Shown here: one piece after another, positions 41,460 through 46,184 of the stretch
Layout of the letters: each line of letters opens with the position of its first letter
Numbering within the stretch: position 1 is the stretch's first letter
Made by a program: the position numbers and the translations under genes
Notes under the pieces: model-generated
Told to the model about the DNA's origin: nothing
The model's input: only the letters and a program-made list of their open reading frames with translations
Database searches by the model: none
From: Photobacterium aquae
GTDB taxonomy: Bacteria > Pseudomonadota > Gammaproteobacteria > Enterobacterales > Vibrionaceae
NCBI RefSeq assembly: GCF_001029445.1
Contig: NZ_LDOT01000039.1
Span: forward strand, 1-46,184
Length of the DNA: 46,184 bases
Reading direction: 5' to 3'

Positions 41460-43906
41460 TATTTGGCCCCCATTTTCTTAATTAGCGTCACTTCAACGAG
41501 GTTGGTATGGCTTGGGTTGGATTTCGCCAACGGGCTAGGACGCTGCGTGGTCAGCACGTTAATCGAGCCAGCTTGGTCAACACCTTTGGCATTCGGTGCA
41601 TACCATGCCCCCTCACCCAGACCGACAACATGCGGCATAATGCGAGGCGTGACTTTCACGCGAACGTTCATCTCGCCGAACTTGCTGCGTACGCTGACCA
41701 AATCGCCGTTTTCAATACCGCGCTCGGTGGCGTCTACCGGGTTGATCCACAATTCCTGTGGAGCAGCCGCTTTCAGGATATCGACATTACCGTAGGTCGA
41801 GTGGGCACGCGCCTTGTAGTGGAAACCGGTAAGCTGAAGCGGGTAAGTCTTGCGATCCGGCGAATCCCAACCGTTGAAGGTCGAGACATATTCCGGCAGC
41901 GGGGTGATCGACTCATCCGGGTCAAGCTCCCACTCCTCGCTGATTTTGGCCAGCGTCTCCGAGTATATTTCGATCTTGCCCGATGGTGACGGAAGCGGGT
42001 TGGCCTCCGGATCACGGCGGAAGTCCTCAAACGCCACATGCGGACGGTCGAATTGCTTCTTGTAGATCCCCTGCTTTCTCATCTCGTCGTATGCCGGCAA
42101 GTTAGGATCGTTATTTTGCTTAACTGTTTCGGCGTACATCCATTGCAGCCACTCTTCCTGAGTGCGGCCTTCGGTGAACTCGTCAAACACACCCATGCGT
42201 TTGGCAACGCCGGACATGATCTCGTAAATTGGCTTGCACTCGAAACGCGGCTCAATCGCCTGGCTGGCAAAAATAAAGTAAGGCATAGATGCCGCAGCAC
42301 CGTCCATACAGAAGTCAGACTGCTCTGAGGTGGTGCAGTCCGGCAGCACGATATCGGCGTATTTGGCTGATGACGTCATGTGGTTGTCGATCACCACAAT
42401 CATTTCACACGCTTTTTCGTCTTGCAGAATATCGTGAGTACGGTTGATATCAGAATGCTGGTTGATCAGGCAGTTACCTGCGTAGTTCCAGATAAACTTG
42501 ATATTGTTGTTTAGCTTCTTCACCCCTTTGATGCCGTCAGTCAGATCGGTCATCTGGGTGCCACGGAAAATCGCATCGGTCCACAGGAACATAGGAATAG
42601 ACGCGGTGATCGGGTTCGGCACTTTAGGGAAGCGCTGGAACGGGTAGGAATGGTTACCTTCGCGGGCACCAGTACCACCGCCTTGCAAGCCAACCTGACC
42701 GCGAAGCAGCGACAGCATCATGATTGCCTTACAGGCTTGTTCGCCGTTAGCTGAGCGCTGCAGGCCCCAACCCTGTGTGATGTAAATACGTTTAGCATCA
42801 CCGATTTCAACTGCCAGCTTGGTGATCACATCAGCCGGAATACCGGTAATTGGCTGTGCCCACTCAGGCGTTTTGGCAATACCGTCTGGGCCCGTGCCCA
42901 TGATGTAATCTTTGTAGCTGCCATTTTCCGGCGCCGAGGCCGGTAGCGTTTTGCGGTCGTAGCCGACACAGTAGCGGTCAAGGAAGTCCTGATCGACCTT
43001 GTCCTTGCTGATCAAGACATGCGCGATTGCTGCCACCAAGGCCGCATCGGTACCGTGCTTGATCGGGATCCACTGATCTTCTCGGCCTGCCGCCGTATCC
43101 GTGTATCGAGGGTCAATGCAGATCGTACGTGTCTGGCTGATATTCTTCGCGTCCACATAGTTGTGGACTTGGCCACCACCGGACATCCGTGTTTCTGCCG
43201 GGTTGTTACCAAACATCAGGCAAAGATCGGCATTTTGGATATCGTCAATCGAGTTGTTATCGACCCATGTACCGTAAAAGTACTCAGACATACATTCGAT
43301 GTTAGCCGCAGAGTAATCACCATAATGGTTCAGGTAACCGCCGCACAGGTTCATCATCCGGGCAACCAGTGTTGCACTTGGATCCCAGCTCTTGGTCACG
43401 GTACCGCCCAGCGTACCCGTACCATAGTTCAGGTACACGGCATCGTTACCGTAATCCTTGATGATACGCTGCAGATTATCGCCAATCAGATCATAGGCTT
43501 CATCCCAGGTAATACGCTTGAACTTGCCCTCGCCACGCTTACCTACACGAAGAAGTGGGTATTTTAAACGGTCTGGCGCGTAAACACGGCGGCGCATAGA
43601 ACGGCCACGCAGACAGGCGCGCACCTGATGATTGTGGTTATACACATCATCACCTGTGTTATCGGTTTCCACCCACTTGATCTCACCATCAACCACATGC
43701 ATGCGCAGCGGGCAACGAGAGCCGCAGTTCACCGTACATGCCGACCAGACGATTTTCTCATCTGGCTTGGCTGGGGTTTCTTTCGCTACAGCCTTGGTTG
43801 CGAAAGGCAAAGACAGCGCGTTTCCTGCCAGCGCCAATGCACCCAGTGCAGAGCCGCCCTTTAATGCATCGCGCCGCGTAATATTTAACTTACCATTTTG
43901 GCTCAT
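41459..43906 (-). CDS. dmsA: DMSO reductase-type molybdenum catalytic subunit DmsA
   Basis: An 815-residue bis-MGD oxidoreductase, exported by Tat (TRRDALK at 10-16, then hydrophobic 18-33). The 4Fe-4S cluster is bound by C57, C61, C65 and C98 (CTVNCGSRCP, RACLRGR). Ser199 in HYGDYSAAN lies where the molybdenum-ligating Ser of DmsA sits. Downstream, GNNPAETRMSGGG and RTICIDPRYTDTAA are as in DmsA/YnfE. It reduces DMSO or a related S- or N-oxide; the exact acceptor cannot be read. First gene of the dmsABC-chaperone-ferredoxin operon. An FNR-like site lies 209 bases upstream. Confidence 0.94.
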   Translation of the reverse strand: MSQNGKLNITRRDALKGGSALGALALAGNALSLPFATKAVAKETPAKPDEKIVWSACTVNCGSRCPLRMHVVDGEIKWVETDNTGDDVYNHNHQVRACLRGRSMRRRVYAPDRLKYPLLRVGKRGEGKFKRITWDEAYDLIGDNLQRIIKDYGNDAVYLNYGTGTLGGTVTKSWDPSATLVARMMNLCGGYLNHYGDYSAANIECMSEYFYGTWVDNNSIDDIQNADLCLMFGNNPAETRMSGGGQVHNYVDAKNISQTRTICIDPRYTDTAAGREDQWIPIKHGTDAALVAAIAHVLISKDKVDQDFLDRYCVGYDRKTLPASAPENGSYKDYIMGTGPDGIAKTPEWAQPITGIPADVITKLAVEIGDAKRIYITQGWGLQRSANGEQACKAIMMLSLLRGQVGLQGGGTGAREGNHSYPFQRFPKVPNPITASIPMFLWTDAIFRGTQMTDLTDGIKGVKKLNNNIKFIWNYAGNCLINQHSDINRTHDILQDEKACEMIVVIDNHMTSSAKYADIVLPDCTTSEQSDFCMDGAAASMPYFIFASQAIEPRFECKPIYEIMSGVAKRMGVFDEFTEGRTQEEWLQWMYAETVKQNNDPNLPAYDEMRKQGIYKKQFDRPHVAFEDFRRDPEANPLPSPSGKIEIYSETLAKISEEWELDPDESITPLPEYVSTFNGWDSPDRKTYPLQLTGFHYKARAHSTYGNVDILKAAAPQELWINPVDATERGIENGDLVSVRSKFGEMNVRVKVTPRIMPHVVGLGEGAWYAPNAKGVDQAGSINVLTTQRPSPLAKSNPSHTNLVEVTLIKKMGAK

Positions 43907-44114
43907 GGTTTTTCCTAATTTCCGGTTTGAATTAGATAGTGGCGCTTAATTAATAGCTTTAGACAGGAAAGAACACGGATAAAATAAGCAAGCCATAACT
44001 TATTGTTATGTATCACTTACAAAAGCTATCAATTAAGCAAGCTCGCCAAGCCAAATAACAAGGCTCAACAGACAACCACTACTGACAACTCTATATGTGT
44101 TACAACCCACTGTG

Positions 44115-44128
44115 TTGACCACAATCAA
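44115..44128. promoter_or_regulatory. FNR-like site upstream of dmsA
   Basis: TTGACCACAATCAA differs from the FNR consensus TTGAT-N4-ATCAA at one position. On the minus strand a TATAGA -10 (44095-44090) lies downstream, so that the site is centred about 39-41 bases before the predicted start, as in class II FNR-activated promoters. Anaerobic induction of dmsABC is known in E. coli. Confidence 0.65.
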
Positions 44129-44206
44129 TTTATAAAATGACACTAGGTGGAATCTTACATTCCATTTTGGCATTTATTATTAATGGGATATTAATAACAC
44201 AATCAA

Positions 44207-44227
44207 TGGTAATAATAATCGTTACCA
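44207..44227. promoter_or_regulatory. Fur-box-like palindrome upstream of dmsA
   Basis: From 44208 to 44226 the sequence GGTAATAATAATCGTTACC matches the 19-bp Fur consensus at 15 of 19 positions. The outer arms TGGTAA/TTACCA are perfect inverted repeats. It lies 80 bases beyond the FNR-like site, and also 50 bases before the short ORF at 44277. Confidence 0.5.
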
Positions 44228-44276
44228 AACACTCATAGATATATTACAAGCAGTTGTTTTTAAAGGTGTTTATATA

Positions 44277-44357
44277 ATGGTGATTTATTGTAAACACAAA
44301 AACAAAATTCGACACCACAAAGCAAAGCCATATATTACTCATACCAAGAAGAAATAA
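44277..44357 (+). CDS. Possible 26-residue basic peptide
   Basis: A frame from ATG 44277 to TAA 44357 codes for a 26-residue peptide with ten Lys/Arg, four His and one Cys. AAAGG lies 11 bases before the ATG. It follows the Fur-box-like site by 50 bases. At this size, in AT-rich DNA, chance is a serious alternative. Confidence 0.25.
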   Translation: MVIYCKHKNKIRHHKAKPYITHTKKK

Positions 44358-44393
44358 TCGAACGAAGAATAGAAGCCATTTTATGCGCCTATT

Positions 44394-44412
44394 TTGATTA
44401 TGGATTAATCAA
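44394..44412. repeat. Inverted repeat 7-5-7 in the dmsA upstream region
   Basis: TTGATTA (44394-44400) and TAATCAA (44406-44412) are perfect reverse complements around TGGAT. The 9-base gap between TTGAT and ATCAA is too long for FNR. A possible operator for the plus-strand membrane protein gene. Confidence 0.35.
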
Positions 44413-44547
44413 GTCAGTAAAATAACAATAGACAGCAAATTATAATGACATTGCTAGCATTATTTAGTCTCCGACTTCATTTACTTATTGATATATAGAT
44501 ATTTTAGCCATACTATCCATTATCTTTTTATGACATTAAAAACACGA

Positions 44548-45156
44548 ATGATAATATATAAAATTTTCAAAAATAATGATGTGATTGTATGTATTGACTC
44601 CGCAGATATCAATGCTGAAAAACAATCTGATGATTTACTTAAAAATGGATATGATTATTGTTACAAAGTAAACGCCAGCACTGAAAATGAAGCCATTATA
44701 AAATTCAAAGAAAAAGAACGATTGAAAAAAATATCTATGATAAAGGGTGTCGTTCTCGGATTGCTCGCATTGTTTCTGTGGTACATGCCCATTGCCTACG
44801 AGATCCCCCAGAGCTTCGACTCCACATGCAGTTTTTGGAAGGTTATGTGGTATGAGGGCATATTTTCCCCATCGCAACATTACTACAACTACTACACATA
44901 CCCAGCCGAATCATTAGAGGAGATAACACCCTTTTTTGTTATCTCTGTCGTGCTGTTTATCCTCTCGGCATTAGTGAGAACAAAAGCATTTGCCATTATC
45001 TCATCACTCGCCTTCTCCGCCATCATCGCCATCACTGCGCTTGATGTTTATTACCACGTTAATGGTTACTGTATCTACTGGGGCTACTATGGCTTGGTGT
45101 TAGTTTCACTATTGAGCTTGAAATATAGCTTATCTATGAAGACAGAAAGTCAATAA
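44548..45156 (+). CDS. Unknown membrane protein with cytoplasmic N-terminal domain
   Basis: A protein of about 202 residues if started at ATG 44548 (MIIYKIFKNNDVIV); in-frame ATGs at 44488 and 44530 would lengthen it. The first 60 or so residues are soluble and charged. Then come three or four hydrophobic segments, at about residues 65-85, 125-145, 148-165 and 175-190, with a Tyr-rich loop between the first two (HYYNYYTYPAESLEE). No family recognised. The gene and its surroundings are clearly richer in A and T than the hydrogenase block, which may mark separate acquisition or just a gene-poor zone. It ends at a shared terminator. Confidence 0.7.
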   Translation: MIIYKIFKNNDVIVCIDSADINAEKQSDDLLKNGYDYCYKVNASTENEAIIKFKEKERLKKISMIKGVVLGLLALFLWYMPIAYEIPQSFDSTCSFWKVMWYEGIFSPSQHYYNYYTYPAESLEEITPFFVISVVLFILSALVRTKAFAIISSLAFSAIIAITALDVYYHVNGYCIYWGYYGLVLVSLLSLKYSLSMKTESQ

Positions 45157-45159
45157 TAT

Positions 45160-45204
45160 TTTATGCCAGCTAATTTCGTATAAGCGCATTAGCTGGCAAT
45201 TTTC
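45160..45204. terminator. Bidirectional terminator between two membrane protein genes
   Basis: TGCCAGCTAAT (45164-45174) pairs perfectly with ATTAGCTGGCA (45188-45198), followed by ATTTT and preceded by AATATTTTA, between convergent genes. Confidence 0.8.
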
Positions 45205-45214
45205 ATTAAAACGA

Positions 45215-45616
45215 TCAATCTTTCTTTGCCCATTGTGATTTGAACACAAAAAAGAAAAACAGCATGAACACAAAATCATTGAGCCCGTAGATGGTATAGA
45301 AAATGCCCGCAAACAAATCGGCATCATAGACAGCAGAAAGGCTATTGGACGCTATCCATTTTACCCAAACGACAACATACACCAGCTTCTCTAAGGTAAA
45401 TGCCCCCGCCAGCCATGTGATATTGGCTTTTATCGTCGCCGCCCCCAGATAGGCAAGCCCCCATACCATAATCATCAACAAGCCAAAATTAGACATCACA
45501 ACAGGGTCAAACTCGTTGATCACACTATTGCTCAAGGCCCGCGAAAAGACTAACACCCCACCTATATTCATTGCCGCCGCAGCAGCAAGTCCGAGCCTCA
45601 CGGTATTTATGTTCAT
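45215..45616 (-). CDS. Unknown small integral membrane protein (133 aa)
   Basis: The 133-residue product has four hydrophobic spans (about 5-25, 42-62, 70-88, 103-125) and a short charged C-terminus (KSQWAKKD). The spacing recalls small DoxX- or YhhN-like bundles, but no signature is clear. ATG 45616 follows AGGAG by six bases, which decides the start. Function unknown. Confidence 0.75.
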   Translation of the reverse strand: MNINTVRLGLAAAAAMNIGGVLVFSRALSNSVINEFDPVVMSNFGLLMIMVWGLAYLGAATIKANITWLAGAFTLEKLVYVVVWVKWIASNSLSAVYDADLFAGIFYTIYGLNDFVFMLFFFFVFKSQWAKKD

Positions 45617-46184
45617 TGTTTACTCCTACAGAGCCAAGAATCTGGAAGTCTGGCAAGATACTCATCGCTTACACACAAATTGTTAGTATACAACCAACGC
45701 GCAGTCCTCAGCCCCACAACAAGCCATCACAAACATGTACTTCTGAGATAGAAACTTAACTCGCTGTTCGCACAGTCATAAGGTAAACGTATATACCCAA
45801 TTAGACATAATTTGGATATAAAAAACCAACAGCTAAGTCGGCTTTTTAAATGTGCGAGGCTGGAACGTATGCAACGAAAGATGGTAACCAGCAAGAACTG
45901 TCTCTTTGCTCAAGGGAAGCCTGTTTAAGGTCTACAGGCTATCTTTTTCAATGAGCAAACTCAGGTTTGGACATAACCTTGTCAGTGGCTTTGCTAATTT
46001 AGAAGAACATGAATTAGCTCAAGTATGGTAATCCTCTAGTTTGCTGACCAAATTCATCTTTCCACTACACTTTCAAATTCACTGAAACTACAATAAATCA
46101 TGGTTTGTTCACAGTTTTAAACAAGAGTTAAGTCCCCATTTAATGACTCATAAATCGCTCAAAAAGCGTCACAAACTTTCAATC
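45617..46184. other. Gene-poor right end
   Basis: AT-rich DNA without a convincing reading frame. It must hold the promoter of the 133-residue gene. A possible minus-strand terminator lies at 45820-45846. Confidence 0.45.
45820..45846 (-). terminator. Possible minus-strand terminator
   Basis: On the minus strand GCCGAC (45842-45837) can pair with GTTGGT (45830-45825) using two G-U pairs, followed by five T. The plus-strand version does not pair, so the direction is clear. It would end a transcript entering from beyond 45846. Confidence 0.3.

Overview
The window reads as chromosomal DNA of a facultatively anaerobic marine gammaproteobacterium, most likely in the Vibrionaceae (Photobacterium-like). 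This rests on the gene repertoire (NlpE, MepM/ShyA-type endopeptidase, DmsABC, uptake hydrogenase with a full hyp set, SgrR, several LysR regulators) and general protein character. No database search was possible, so genus is inference. I saw no insertion sequence, integrase, CRISPR array or rRNA.

Left end (1-5.7 kb): a minus-strand tRNA-Ser(TGA)/tRNA-Asp(GTC) operon with a good promoter, a terminator, and a second degraded copy of the tRNA-terminator junction. Next is an overlooked 37-codon gene (571-684, minus) for a tiny Cys-Cys membrane protein, behind a promoter with the 19-bp spacer and dyad of a CueR (copper) promoter. Then come a small basic protein, thioredoxin 2 (trxC), the NlpE lipoprotein, a small cold-shock-like protein, and an M23 endopeptidase preceded by two striking palindromes.

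Middle (5.7-21.6 kb): a GH1 6-phospho-beta-glucosidase; an overlapping operon of an exported alpha/beta hydrolase and a NatAB-type ABC exporter; an SgrR-type regulator with a divergent small ORF and a VOC protein; a chemoreceptor; a gloA-nemA electrophile detoxification operon; two LysR-oxidoreductase divergent pairs, one of which encodes a flavodoxin-like quinone reductase fused to an NTF2/SnoaL-like domain.

Core (21.6-38.2 kb): a nearly gapless minus-strand array, hypB-hypC-hypD-hypE-hypA-hyaA-hyaB-hyaC-hyaD-(HypF-like paralogue)-hypF-(five-gene Opp/Nik-type ABC importer). It encodes a Tat-exported group 1 [NiFe] uptake hydrogenase, its cytochrome b, its maturation machinery and probably its nickel supply. 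The 578-residue HypF-like protein, next to a complete HypF, is the least explained member and the best candidate for new biology.

Right part (38.8-43.9 kb): a second minus-strand operon, dmsA-dmsB-dmsC-dmsD/torD-ferredoxin, for a molybdenum DMSO-type reductase with chaperone and a NapF-like 4Fe-4S protein. An FNR-like site lies upstream. Fur-box-like sequences lie upstream of the dms operon and in the gap before hypB. Hydrogenase plus DMSO-type reductase suggests H2-driven anaerobic respiration. The far right holds two unrecognised membrane proteins in AT-rich DNA and a gene-poor end.
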